From: CAXBGS01 sp963975425
Lineage (GTDB): Bacteria > Planctomycetota > Planctomycetia > Pirellulales > Pirellulaceae
Assembly (NCBI GenBank): GCA_963975425.1
Contig: CAXBGS010000002.1
Coordinates: 124,001-188,000 of the forward strand
Direction of reading: 5' to 3'
DNA length: 64,000 nt
Part shown: piece after piece, positions 47,656-53,793 of the stretch
Numbering within the stretch: the stretch's first letter is position 1
Layout: each line of letters begins with the position of its first letter
Notes under the pieces: model-generated
Databases searched by the model: none
What the model was told of the DNA's origin: nothing
What the model saw: the letters and a program-made list of their open reading frames with translations, nothing else
Position numbers and translations under genes: made by a program

Positions 47656-47967
47656 TTAGGCGGTGTTCTTGACCTCTTCGCTGGCGGAATTGAGAACGCC
47701 AGGGGCTAGCTTATTGAACTCCTTTCGTTGCCGCACCCAATTGACATGCGTCGCGATTTCTCGGACATGGCGTTCGAGGAACAGATCCGTCTTCTCAGTT
47801 GTGGGTTCGAGTTCGAGGATGGCTTGTTGGATGTCAGGGGCGAGCCGGTTGAGATTGAGGATCTGCGAGACACGGGCGGTGGTGATGCCGGCCGCCTTGG
47901 CGATCTCCGCCTGGTTGCCGACCAAGCCGCTGTCGAGCAAGTCTTCCAAGCGTATTGCCAGTGCCAT
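47656..47967 (-). CDS. recombinase-associated HTH protein
   Basis: 103 residues. ParB/KorB-like HTH: GNQAEIAKAAGITTARVSQILNLNRLAPDIQQAIL. Such small HTH proteins are commonly encoded directly downstream of large serine recombinases. Here the upstream recombinase is only a fragment. The frame is open further upstream (…PPRLPHVKRL), but there is no earlier good start. Confidence 0.75.
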   Translation of the reverse strand: MALAIRLEDLLDSGLVGNQAEIAKAAGITTARVSQILNLNRLAPDIQQAILELEPTTEKTDLFLERHVREIATHVNWVRQRKEFNKLAPGVLNSASEEVKNTA

Positions 47968-48092
47968 AAGCCGTTTGACGTGTGGTAGGCGCGGCGGTCT
48001 CGGTTCTGGTTCGCGTTTGGCTCCCTTCTATTTTTGTTTTCGTGCTCGTTTGGGCGGTCGCCCAAAACTGACTGCCATGTCGGGTGCGCGGG

Positions 48093-48653
48093 TCATTGAT
48101 CATCCTCGGTAACTGAAAGCTCGTTGGACAAGAATTCTCGGCCGGTATCGGTGAGCGTGATCGCGACGTTGCCGCCTTGGGGGTCGTGATCGATCCGTTC
48201 AATCAACAGTTGCATAAAGCGACTGCGTTCTCCGGTCGTCATCTTCTCCCACAGCGTCTCAAGATCTCGAGCGGACTTCAGTATTTCGACTCGACTTGGA
48301 AGGGGGCGCCCAGCTTTCAAAAGCTCGGTGTCGATCTGCATCAGCCTTTGCTGGCGACGCGTTAGCTGCTCATTGCATGATGCCAGCGAATCAAGCCGAG
48401 TTCCGTTGGAATCTCCGTTGTCATCTGGCGTCGAAAGAACTGAGATCGTTCGCTTGAGTCGAGCGACTTCAGCGACGATCGCTCTACGTTCCTTTTCGAG
48501 GTCGTTTTGCTTCTTGGCCATCTTGGCACGCACCTGGATTACCTCGAACGATTCCGAACAGCAAAACACACCGTCTGGAAGTGGCGTGAGGTTCACCCAG
48601 GCATCCAGATCAAGATTCGCCAGTCGCACCGTGGCTGGATGCGGCAATACCAC
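48093..48653 (-). pseudogene. C-terminal remnant of a large serine recombinase
   Basis: About 186 codons: GVFCCSESFEVIQ then a long coiled coil (KKQNDLEKERRAIVAEVARLKRTISVL) and RFMQLLIERIDHDPQGGNVAITLTDTGREFL, the typical C-terminal end of this recombinase type. The resolvase and recombinase domains are missing. The N-terminal 25 or so codons are probably not native, and the break lies near 48600 where an unrelated plus-strand frame begins. The HTH gene downstream is its old partner. Confidence 0.7.
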
Positions 48654-48983
48654 ATCGAGAACGGCAAACCGATGCCGTTCGATTCAAACCCAAACGCCGC
48701 GTTCAAAGTCTGCATGCAAAAGACTTGCACTCAGCTTTATCGAGGCCTGCTTTGGAAATGCCCAGCGCTGGCCTACTTCGCACAGCTCGAATCCAAGCTG
48801 AATCTACAAGATATCGCGGCATGGCAACTGTTCCGCGACTACAAAGCGTGCCGACCCAACGCGACCGAAGCCGAGTTCCAAGCATTCGTCGACTCGAAAG
48901 CGATTCCGCAATGCAGCCTGTGCCCAAGCAAACGAACTGCGTTCCATCATCCTAATCCGACGAAGCAGAGCGTCCTGCAGTGA
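48570..48983 (+). pseudogene. C-terminal fragment with Cys-rich end, parent protein missing
   Basis: The plausible part of this open frame runs WKWREVHPGIQIKIRQ, WMRQYHIENGKPMPF, VCMQKTCTQLYRGLLWKCPALAY and ends with QCSLCPSKRTAFHH. It reads like the C-terminal portion of a radical-SAM or Fe-S type protein, but no start or N-terminal domain exists; the frame upstream is the antisense of the recombinase remnant. It probably marks an insertion or deletion junction. Left boundary approximate. Confidence 0.4.
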
Positions 48984-49065
48984 CGCACTACTTGCATGAC
49001 GCTGGGCGATAATCAAAACTTCTGCTCGGACTTCAAATTCACTTCCAGGTGCAGGAGCACACGTC

Positions 49066-49299
49066 ATGGCAAAGAAGAGAGCAACCAAGAAGAAAGCCAC
49101 TAAGAAGAATGCATTAACTCTCAACGACATCTACGACCAGGTTTCTCGCAAGGCGGACACCCAAGGTGTGAAGATCAACGTCGCCGAAACCAAACGCGTT
49201 CTGGCGTGTTTTTTCGATGTACTTGAGGACTACAAAGCCGCAGACGCATTCGACTTCGTCGCCAAAGGCCTGAAACGCGCCGGTGGCCGGCGTCGATAG
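49066..49299 (+). CDS. small basic protein before tRNA array
   Basis: 77 residues from an ATG after GCAGGAGCAC. The first 15 residues are nearly all Lys, Ala, Thr and Arg (AKKRATKKKATKKNA), then a compact helical domain (LNDIYDQVSRKADTQGVKINVAETKRVLACFFDVLEDY) and a basic tail. Possibly a nucleic-acid-binding protein; no family recognised. It is the last protein gene before the tRNA array and reads in the same direction. Confidence 0.65.
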   Translation: MAKKRATKKKATKKNALTLNDIYDQVSRKADTQGVKINVAETKRVLACFFDVLEDYKAADAFDFVAKGLKRAGGRRR

Positions 49300-49732
49300 C
49301 AATCGTAGGATGGCGATGTTGCAAAAAATCAACATCGATGTTTTCTCCCCGTGTTTTGCAGGTACTTTGAAAAAACTTTGCGTTCAAGGGAATAGAATCG
49401 CGGTTTCGCGCATCGTAGTTGTGTGCGAGCGAGTTTTTTCGCGAACCCTCATGCAGGTTTCGCGTCTTACCCTCTGAACACGACAATCGGGCGTCTTACA
49501 AGCGAGCAGAAAGTTCCATGTTATCGAAATTCCAATCCAGTCGACTCGAACAAATATGCGAAGGCAATCTCTTCGGCGGGACACCGTCGAATAATGATGC
49601 CCCCGCGCAAGCGTTTGCTATGTGACGTCTGCTTCTCTCGAAGCGCCTTTCATCAAGGCCCGATGTCACGCAGACATCGGGCCTTTTTTCGTGCCCGCAT
49701 TGAAGGGGCGACACCAAGAACAAACCCAACAT
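49300..49732. other. 433-bp leader region of tRNA array
   Basis: No gene. A strong terminator lies at 49655-49689, only 44 bases before the first tRNA, so the array either starts from a promoter in that short gap or depends on readthrough. I could not identify a convincing promoter. Confidence 0.5.
49655..49689 (+). terminator. strong rho-independent terminator just upstream of tRNA array
   Basis: AAGGCCCGATGTC and GACATCGGGCCTT form a 13-bp stem with loop ACGCA, followed by TTTTTT. Confidence 0.88.
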
Positions 49733-49804
49733 GGGCTGGTAGCTGAGACGGTCTAGCGGCGGTCTGAAGAACCGCAGACGAGGATTCGAGCGCCTCCCGG
49801 CCCA
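49733..49804 (+). tRNA. tRNA-Phe (GAA)
   Basis: Acceptor GGGCTGG/CCGGCCC, anticodon loop CTGAAGA. The T-stem has an A·G at 53-61 where G-C is normal. First member of the array. Confidence 0.85.
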
Positions 49805-49861
49805 CTGACAAGGAAGATATGCGCCGACGGAATCACCTGCGGCGAATACGACAAACAACAT

Positions 49862-49962
49862 CGGATACAGGTGCAGATGGAAGCACGCCTGCTTTGGGAG
49901 CAGGAGACTGCGTTCATTTGTGGGTCGCTCCGCGACGGGCGGTTCGACTCCGAGGTGTCCGA
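49862..49962 (+). tRNA. tRNA-Pro (TGG), long variable arm, weak T-stem
   Basis: Acceptor CGGATAC/GTGTCCG with the C1-G72 pair typical of Pro, D-stem GTGC/GCAC, anticodon loop TTTGGGA. The variable region is about 40 nt with a GTCGC/GCGAC hairpin, and only three T-stem pairs form. Possibly degenerate. Confidence 0.6.
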
Positions 49963-49979
49963 CTTTTTTACAACAACAC

Positions 49980-50051
49980 GGTAGTCGAGGGCTGGTCGCC
50001 CAAATCCGCCTGATACGCGGGTCGCGCTGAGTTCGATCCTCGGGGCTACCA
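49980..50051 (+). tRNA. tRNA-Ile (GAT)
   Basis: Acceptor GGTAGTC/GGCTACC, anticodon loop CTGATAC, T-loop TTCGATC; D-stem of three pairs. Confidence 0.85.
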
Positions 50052-50128
50052 CTTACGACAACTAACACGAAAGAGAATCCGACATGCTTCTTGCACTGCG
50101 ATTGAAACGCATACGCCCGACCAATCAT

Positions 50129-50201
50129 GGGGTTGTGGTGTAACAGGCAGCATGACGGACTTTTAATCCGTTCGGTGTGGGTTCGATTCCCTCCGGCCCT
50201 A
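50129..50201 (+). tRNA. tRNA-Lys (TTT)
   Basis: Acceptor GGGGTTG/CGGCCCT, anticodon stem ACGGA/TCCGT, loop CTTTTAA. Confidence 0.88.
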
Positions 50202-50205
50202 CTTG

Positions 50206-50278
50206 CGGCGCGTGGCTCAGTGGTAAGAGCGGCGTCCTTATAAGACGAGGGTTGAAGGTTCAATTCCTTCCGCGCCGA
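50206..50278 (+). tRNA. tRNA-Ile (TAT)
   Basis: Acceptor CGGCGCG/CGCGCCG is perfect, D-arm GCTC/GAGC, anticodon loop CTTATAA giving UAU. It would read AUA directly, unlike the usual bacterial CAU tRNA that needs lysidine. Confidence 0.85.
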
Positions 50279-50301
50279 TCGACACGAAACAAACGACACA
50301 T

Positions 50302-50374
50302 GGGATTGTGGCAGACAAGGTAATGCATCGGTCTCTTAAACCGAACGATGTGAGTTCGATTCTCACCGGTCCCA
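50302..50374 (+). tRNA. tRNA-Lys (CTT)
   Basis: Acceptor GGGATTG/CGGTCCC, anticodon stem TCGGT/ACCGA, loop CTCTTAA. Confidence 0.9.
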
Positions 50375-50385
50375 CTGAAGTACAA

Positions 50386-50456
50386 GCACTGATGGTCTAA
50401 CGGCAAGACTCCTCCGTCGTAACGAGGTAATGCGGGTTCGATTCCGGCTCGGTGCT
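50386..50456 (+). tRNA. tRNA-Thr (CGT)
   Basis: Acceptor GCACTGA/TCGGTGC, loop GTCGTAA; one C·C in the anticodon stem and one G·G in the T-stem. Confidence 0.75.
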
Positions 50457-50497
50457 CTTGATTTTGATCTTTGACAATTTGGTAGTGATGCAATTTT

Positions 50498-50568
50498 GCG
50501 CCCATGATGTAGCGGTAGCCTGCTGCCTTGCCATGGCGGAAGTGTGGGTTCAACTCCCACTGGGCGCT
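50498..50568 (+). tRNA. tRNA-Gly (GCC)
   Basis: Perfect acceptor GCGCCCA/TGGGCGC, anticodon loop TTGCCAT, T-arm GTGGG/CCCAC. Confidence 0.92.
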
Positions 50569-50576
50569 TTGCAAAT

Positions 50577-50650
50577 CAGGATGTGGGAAAGTCTGGCACT
50601 CCGCGTGTTCCGGAAACACGAGATCGCTGGTTCAAATCCAGCCATCCTGA
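50577..50650 (+). tRNA. tRNA-Pro (CGG)
   Basis: Perfect acceptor CAGGATG/CATCCTG with C1-G72. Anticodon stem CGTGT/ACACG encloses TCCGGAA, giving CGG but with C33 in place of the universal T33, so the anticodon call is less certain (CCG is the alternative). Confidence 0.72.
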
Positions 50651-50666
50651 CTTCAGTAGACAACAA

Positions 50667-50738
50667 TCCGGTGTGGCCCAATGGTAAGGCGGCTCCCTGT
50701 TAAGGAGACGAGTGAAGGTTCGAGTCCTTCCGCCGGAG
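50667..50738 (+). tRNA. tRNA-Asn (GTT), array copy
   Basis: Acceptor TCCGGTG/CGCCGGA, loop CTGTTAA, T-arm GAAGG/CCTTC. Clearly different in sequence from the tRNA-Asn at 41766. Confidence 0.92.
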
Positions 50739-50741
50739 CTT

Positions 50742-50815
50742 CGCGAAGTTTGAAGGGTGAAGCGAGAAGTGTGGAATAGCTCGCTTCGTTTCACACCTCG
50801 CCCTTCAAACTTCCG
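50742..50815. repeat. hairpin repeat H1 (GAAGTTTGAAGGGTGAAG family)
   Basis: GAAGTTTGAAGGGTGAAGCGAG at the left pairs with CTCGCCCTTCAAACTTC at the right around a ~35-nt loop, forming a long imperfect stem between two tRNA genes. Same family as repeats at 51806-52247 and 52647-52727. No ORF inside. Confidence 0.85.
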
Positions 50816-50823
50816 CATTCATC

Positions 50824-50895
50824 GTGTCCTTGGCCGAGCGGCAAAGGTGCTGGGCTTCCAACTCAGATAGGCGGGTTCGACTCCCGCAGGACACT
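50824..50895 (+). tRNA. tRNA-Gly (TCC)
   Basis: Perfect acceptor GTGTCCT/AGGACAC, loop CTTCCAA, T-arm GCGGG/CCCGC. Confidence 0.92.
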
Positions 50896-50913
50896 CTTTC
50901 ATTGGGAAAACTC

Positions 50914-50981
50914 TCTCCGGCGCGTAGTCGCGACGTGAGCCTTTGAAGCTCGCAGATCGGGTTCAATTCCCGGACGGAGTG
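50914..50981 (+). tRNA. tRNA-Gln (TTG)
   Basis: Anticodon stem TGAGC/GCTCG with loop CTTTGAA; T-arm TCGGG/CCCGG. The acceptor pairs only at positions 2-6 (CTCCG/CGGAG), with 1-72 T·T open, a weak first pair being usual for Gln. Confidence 0.8.
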
Positions 50982-51004
50982 CTGCTGATGATTTGATTTA
51001 AAAC

Positions 51005-51079
51005 GCCGGAGTAGCAGTTGCTGGTCGCTGCACCTCGCTCTGAACGAGGAGTTCATTGGTTCGATTCCAGTCTCCGGTG
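51005..51079 (+). tRNA. tRNA-Gln (CTG)
   Basis: Acceptor GCCGGAG/CTCCGGT, D-stem GCAG/CTGC, anticodon stem CCTCG/CGAGG with loop CTCTGAA. Confidence 0.9.
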
Positions 51080-51091
51080 CTGTGTTTTTCT

Positions 51092-51162
51092 CGGGTATAG
51101 CTTGGAGTAAGCGGTGTGGTTTGGGACCACGCATGGACAGTGTGCGACTCACTGATACCCGA
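51092..51162 (+). tRNA. tRNA-Pro (TGG), second copy
   Basis: Acceptor CGGGTAT/ATACCCG with C1-G72, loop TTTGGGA, T-loop TGCGACT instead of TTCGACT. Confidence 0.85.
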
Positions 51163-51164
51163 TT

Positions 51165-51240
51165 GTGGCTAGATCTGGTGTTGGTTTCCAGAGACTCACT
51201 GTGAATGAGTTTGTCGCCGGTTCAATTCCGGTTAGTCACC
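51165..51240 (+). tRNA. tRNA-His (GTG)
   Basis: Acceptor GTGGCTA/TAGTCAC, C73 discriminator, loop CTGTGAA. The base at -1 is T, so the G-1 normally encoded in bacterial tRNA-His is missing. Confidence 0.88.
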
Positions 51241-51255
51241 CTCGCGAACATTTTC

Positions 51256-51328
51256 GGTGGCAAGTTCCTCTGGGAAGGAAGCTTGATTGTCTATCAAGTC
51301 GCTGCGGGTTCGACTCCCGTTGCCATCG
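51256..51328 (+). tRNA. tRNA-Asp (GTC)
   Basis: Acceptor GGTGGCA/TGCCATC, loop TTGTCTA, G73. Confidence 0.92.
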
Positions 51329-51338
51329 CTTTCATTTC

Positions 51339-51410
51339 GCCGCATTCGACTACTGGCTAGGTCGGCTGCTTCTCAGGCAGCAGGAAGGAGATCGAAACTC
51401 CTATGCGGTA
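51339..51410 (+). tRNA. tRNA-Glu (CTC)
   Basis: Acceptor GCCGCAT/ATGCGGT, anticodon stem GCTGC/GCAGC with TTCTCAG. The T-loop is ATCGAAA, lacking T54. Confidence 0.82.
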
Positions 51411-51435
51411 CTCGCTTCGATCGAAGCAACAAAAC

Positions 51436-51510
51436 GGCGTGGTAGATTCTGATGGCAGAATTGCCTGGTTTTCATCCAGGAGTCCGCGGGTTCGATTCCC
51501 GCTCACGTCA
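51436..51510 (+). tRNA. tRNA-Glu (TTC)
   Basis: Acceptor GGCGTGG/TCACGTC, anticodon stem CCTGG/CCAGG with TTTTCAT. Confidence 0.9.
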
Positions 51511-51531
51511 CTGCGTTTGATGACCCGTTAC

Positions 51532-51615
51532 GGAAGTCACCCGGCCGGATGAGGACACTGTCTTGAAAACAGCTGCGGTCAAAAACCGTTGTGGGTTCGA
51601 GTCCCACGGCTTCCG
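51532..51615 (+). tRNA. tRNA-Ser (TGA)
   Basis: Class II tRNA: acceptor GGAAGTC/GGCTTCC, loop CTTGAAA, long variable arm GCGGT/ACCGT, G73. Confidence 0.92.
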
Positions 51616-51632
51616 CTTGTTAACGAAATCAT

Positions 51633-51717
51633 GGGAGCGTTTCCACACGGGAGGTTGTAACCCTTCTGCCTTTAATTGTGTGGTAGCCGGCGAGAGGTGC
51701 GATTCCTTGCGTTCCCA
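51633..51717 (+). tRNA. tRNA-Tyr (GTA)
   Basis: Class II tRNA: acceptor GGGAGCG/CGTTCCC, loop TTGTAAC, long variable arm, T-loop TGCGATT. Confidence 0.87.
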
Positions 51718-51733
51718 CTTTGAAAACACATAC

Positions 51734-51804
51734 ACGTCTCTGGTGTAACGGTAGCACTGCTGATTCCAAACCAGTTAGTCAGGGTTCAAATCCTTGGGGA
51801 CGTG
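51734..51804 (+). tRNA. tRNA-Trp (CCA)
   Basis: Acceptor ACGTCTC/GGGACGT, loop TTCCAAA, G73. The hairpin element begins two bases after its end. Confidence 0.88.
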
Positions 51805-51805
51805 C

Positions 51806-52247
51806 TTGGAAGTTTGAAGGGTGAAGTTCGAAGTTTGAAAGTCCGTCACCGGTTCTTCTTGCAGATTGATGTCAGGATTGCAACCAGTTCATTAGCTTCA
51901 GCGGTGAGTGGTTCAAGACGAGATGGAGGAATGATCTCCGTTTTGGCCAGCAACCGCAGCCAATAGTGTGTTTCGCGAGCCTCCTTGGCTGCAATCGAGT
52001 ATTTGTGAACGAAGTCACGCTTGCTTTCACTTGCCTGAGCTTCTTCCACATTCGCACCGATAGATGTGCCGGACCGAAGCAATTGCCGCATCAAGGTTGC
52101 AGCAACAGTGCTATCGCTCTCCAAAGCAAGGCAGAGCTTTACGATTCGCTCGGAAAGCGCAAACGTTCGATCAGGCAAGTCACTTTTCATGACAACAGGT
52201 TATCGCATTTCGATTCACACTTCCTCCTTCGAACTTCAAACTTCCAG
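51806..52247. mobile_element. hairpin-flanked element carrying a four-helix-bundle (S23-like) gene
   Basis: Left terminal sequence TTGGAAGTTTGAAG (51805 on) and right terminal sequence CTTCAAACTTCCAG (ending 52247) are inverted repeats. They enclose the single gene at 51846-52190. The element fills exactly the gap between tRNA-Trp and tRNA-Val (its end touches the tRNA-Val 5' base). The layout resembles the 23S rRNA intervening sequences that encode S23 proteins within a stem, but here in a tRNA operon. Confidence 0.75.
51846..52190 (-). CDS. four-helix-bundle protein (S23/IVS-encoded family)
   Basis: 114 residues. The pattern FALSERIVKLCLALESDSTVAATLMRQLLRSGTSIGANVEEAQASESKRDFVHKYSIAAKEARETHYWLRLL is the signature of four-helix-bundle proteins found in 23S rRNA intervening sequences and in diversity-generating retroelements. 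The biochemical role is unsettled; basic surfaces suggest nucleic-acid binding. It is antisense to the tRNA array and sits inside a hairpin-flanked element, so it is probably an insertion. Confidence 0.9.
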   Translation of the reverse strand: MKSDLPDRTFALSERIVKLCLALESDSTVAATLMRQLLRSGTSIGANVEEAQASESKRDFVHKYSIAAKEARETHYWLRLLAKTEIIPPSRLEPLTAEANELVAILTSICKKNR

Positions 52248-52319
52248 AGTCCTGTGGTCCAACGGCTACGACACCTGTTTTACACGCAGGAAACGATGGT
52301 TCGATTCCATCCGGGACTA
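52248..52319 (+). tRNA. tRNA-Val (TAC)
   Basis: Acceptor AGTCCTG/CGGGACT, loop TTTACAC, T-arm GATGG/CCATC. Confidence 0.9.
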
Positions 52320-52372
52320 CTTCGACCTTCGCAAACAATGATTGTTCTTACCAACTGAAAAAGGAGACGACG

Positions 52373-52642
52373 ATGACCAGAAACGTGAAGTACGCGCAAT
52401 GTGCGATGAGACGCATCGTCGCTGGTGCTAGTGTCGTCACAACTTCGTATATCCCGACGCAATTCGCGAAAGTCGGTCGAGTACTGAAGCTGAAAGATAG
52501 CGACGACCGCTGGGTCGATGGCTGGGTTGTCGAAACGGTCGGCGACGTGATCGTCGAAGGCGACAGTGTTCCGGACTACCGCAAGGCAATCCGAAACCAC
52601 CGCAAGTCAACGGGCGACAGTACGCTGCGACTCCGAGCATAA
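52373..52642 (+). CDS. small protein encoded inside tRNA array
   Basis: 89 residues from an ATG 8 bases after AAAAGGAG, a strong ribosome binding site. Sequence features: RNVKYAQCAMRRIVAGASVVTTSYIPTQFAKVGRVLKLKDSDDRWVDGWVVETVGD. It looks like a small beta-barrel-type domain with a basic C-terminus. The VGRVLKLKD...DGWVV pattern is reminiscent of phage small proteins found next to tRNA clusters, but I cannot name a family. Likely expressed with the array. Confidence 0.7.
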   Translation: MTRNVKYAQCAMRRIVAGASVVTTSYIPTQFAKVGRVLKLKDSDDRWVDGWVVETVGDVIVEGDSVPDYRKAIRNHRKSTGDSTLRLRA

Positions 52643-52646
52643 CACG

Positions 52647-52727
52647 GCAGGAAGTTTGAAGAGTGAAGGGTGAAGTTTGAAACGCGAACCACTTTCACAA
52701 TTCACCCTTCAAACTTCACACTTCCAA
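52647..52727. repeat. hairpin repeat H3 (GAAGTTTGAAGGGTGAAG family)
   Basis: GGAAGTTTGAAGAGTGAAGG... on the left and CCCTTCAAACTTCACACTTCC on the right are inverted. It is an empty version of the element at 51806, placed between the 89-residue gene and tRNA-Leu. Confidence 0.85.
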
Positions 52728-52731
52728 AGAC

Positions 52732-52805
52732 GCCTAGATACGCCAATCGGCAGAGCGGTCCGGCTTAAACCCGGATGTTTGCAGGTTCGATTCCTGCTCT
52801 GGGCA
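52732..52805 (+). tRNA. tRNA-Leu (TAA), short variable loop
   Basis: Acceptor GCCTAGA/TCTGGGC, anticodon stem TCCGG/CCGGA, loop CTTAAAC, A73. The variable loop is only 5 nt (TGTTT), whereas bacterial Leu tRNAs are class II. Confidence 0.82.
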
Positions 52806-52831
52806 CTTTTGCAACGTTAACGAAACAACAT

Positions 52832-52902
52832 GGGGCGCTCGTCCAACGGGAAGACGTCTGTTTTGCACGCAGAAAATCGGGGTTCGATTCCCCGGTGCTC
52901 CA
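52832..52902 (+). tRNA. tRNA-Ala (TGC)
   Basis: Acceptor GGGGCGC/GTGCTCC with G3·T70, loop TTTGCAC, A73. The G3·U70 pair is the known alanine identity element. Confidence 0.92.
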
Positions 52903-52918
52903 CTCTCCTTCGAGAATC

Positions 52919-52990
52919 GCTGAGGTAGGCCAACGGCGAGCCGCTTGTCTTAGGAACAAGTGCTTGCGGGTTCGACTCCCGCCCTCAGTA
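52919..52990 (+). tRNA. tRNA-Leu (TAG), short variable loop
   Basis: Acceptor GCTGAGG/CCTCAGT, anticodon stem CTTGT/ACAAG, loop CTTAGGA, variable loop TGCTT. Confidence 0.85.
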
Positions 52991-53002
52991 CTCAATCAAC
53001 AT

Positions 53003-53076
53003 GCTGTGGTACGCAAACCGGCAAAGCGGCGAATTTCAAACGTTCGTGTTTGAGGGTTCGACTCCCTCCCGCAGTA
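53003..53076 (+). tRNA. tRNA-Leu (CAA), short variable loop
   Basis: Acceptor GCTGTGG/CCGCAGT, loop TTCAAAC, variable loop TGTTT. Confidence 0.85.
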
Positions 53077-53091
53077 CTTCGATTCAGATAC

Positions 53092-53175
53092 AGCCAAGTG
53101 GTGGAACTGGTAGACACGCGACACTCAGAATGTCGTGCCCACAGCGGCGTGCGAGTTCAACTCTCGCCTTGGCTA
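53092..53175 (+). tRNA. tRNA-Leu (CAG), class II
   Basis: Perfect acceptor AGCCAAG/CTTGGCT, loop CTCAGAA, long variable arm (TGCCCACAGCGGCGT): the only Leu tRNA here with normal shape. Confidence 0.92.
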
Positions 53176-53184
53176 CTTCAACAC

Positions 53185-53254
53185 TGCAGGTGCGACAGGT
53201 GTCCAACTGACTTTCATGAGGTCGGTGTGCTCGGCTCGATACCGAGACCTGCAA
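53185..53254 (+). tRNA. tRNA-Met (CAT), compact D-arm
   Basis: Perfect acceptor TGCAGGT/ACCTGCA, T-stem CTCGG/CCGAG with loop CTCGATA. Loop TTCATGA gives CAT. The D region is about three bases short and the stem is unclear. Confidence 0.7.
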
Positions 53255-53273
53255 CTTTCAATGCAAACAACAA

Positions 53274-53342
53274 CGCGGATGGGCCAGTGCTCAGCCAGGC
53301 CTCATAAGCCAGGACCGCCGGGTGCGACCCCCGGATCCGCTA
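53274..53342 (+). tRNA. tRNA with CAT anticodon, initiator-like 1-72 mismatch
   Basis: Acceptor CGCGGAT/ATCCGCT pairs at 2-7 with C1·T72 unpaired, as an initiator would have a 1-72 mismatch. Loop CTCATAA; anticodon stem short (GGC/GCC). T-loop TGCGACC. Could be initiator or a decayed Met. Confidence 0.6.
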
Positions 53343-53350
53343 CTTACGAA

Positions 53351-53426
53351 GGTCGAGTACGCAAACAGGCAAAGCGGCAAGCATGAGAGGCTTGTGATTT
53401 TGCAGGTTCGACTCCTGTCTCGACTA
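53351..53426 (+). tRNA. tRNA-Leu (GAG), short variable loop
   Basis: Acceptor GGTCGAG/CTCGACT, anticodon stem CAAGC/GCTTG, loop ATGAGAG, variable loop of 7 nt. Confidence 0.83.
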
Positions 53427-53441
53427 CTTCAATCCAAACAT

Positions 53442-53514
53442 GATCGCGTGGTGCAGCGGCTAAGACGCCTGCGTGACAAGCAGGAGACCGATGGTTCGAC
53501 TCCATCCGTGATCA
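53442..53514 (+). tRNA. tRNA-Val (GAC)
   Basis: Acceptor GATCGCG/CGTGATC, anticodon stem CCTGC/GCAGG with GTGACAA. Confidence 0.92.
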
Positions 53515-53526
53515 CTGAAATAGAAC

Positions 53527-53597
53527 GGTCTGTAAGTGTTGCGGCAGCACGCGTCTGTGGTATGGACGAAGACCGGGTTCAATTCCCGGACGGACCT
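53527..53597 (+). tRNA. tRNA-Thr (GGT)
   Basis: Acceptor GGTCTGT/ACGGACC, D-stem GTG/CAC, loop GTGGTAT, T-arm CCGGG/CCCGG. Confidence 0.9.
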
Positions 53598-53608
53598 CTG
53601 AGTGAAAT

Positions 53609-53681
53609 GGGCTGGCATGTTCCAAGGGGGCGACTGATCCTTGCAAGATCGGTGAGAAGGGTTCGATTCCCTTCCGGTCCA
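53609..53681 (+). tRNA. tRNA-Ala (TGC), second copy
   Basis: Acceptor GGGCTGG/CCGGTCC with G3·T70, anticodon stem TGATC/GATCG with CTTGCAA. D-arm poorly formed. Confidence 0.78.
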
Positions 53682-53693
53682 CTCAACGATTTC

Positions 53694-53779
53694 GGAAGGC
53701 AGCCGGATACGGTTTGCCGGGCCGCACTGCTAACGCGTGCCACCTTCGGGTGATGAGGGTTCGACTCCCTCGCCTTCCG
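53694..53779 (+). tRNA. tRNA-Ser (GCT)
   Basis: Class II: perfect acceptor GGAAGGC/GCCTTCC, loop CTGCTAA, variable hairpin CACC/GGTG, G73. Anticodon stem has mismatches. Confidence 0.85.
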
Positions 53780-53793
53780 CTTGATTGCAAAAC

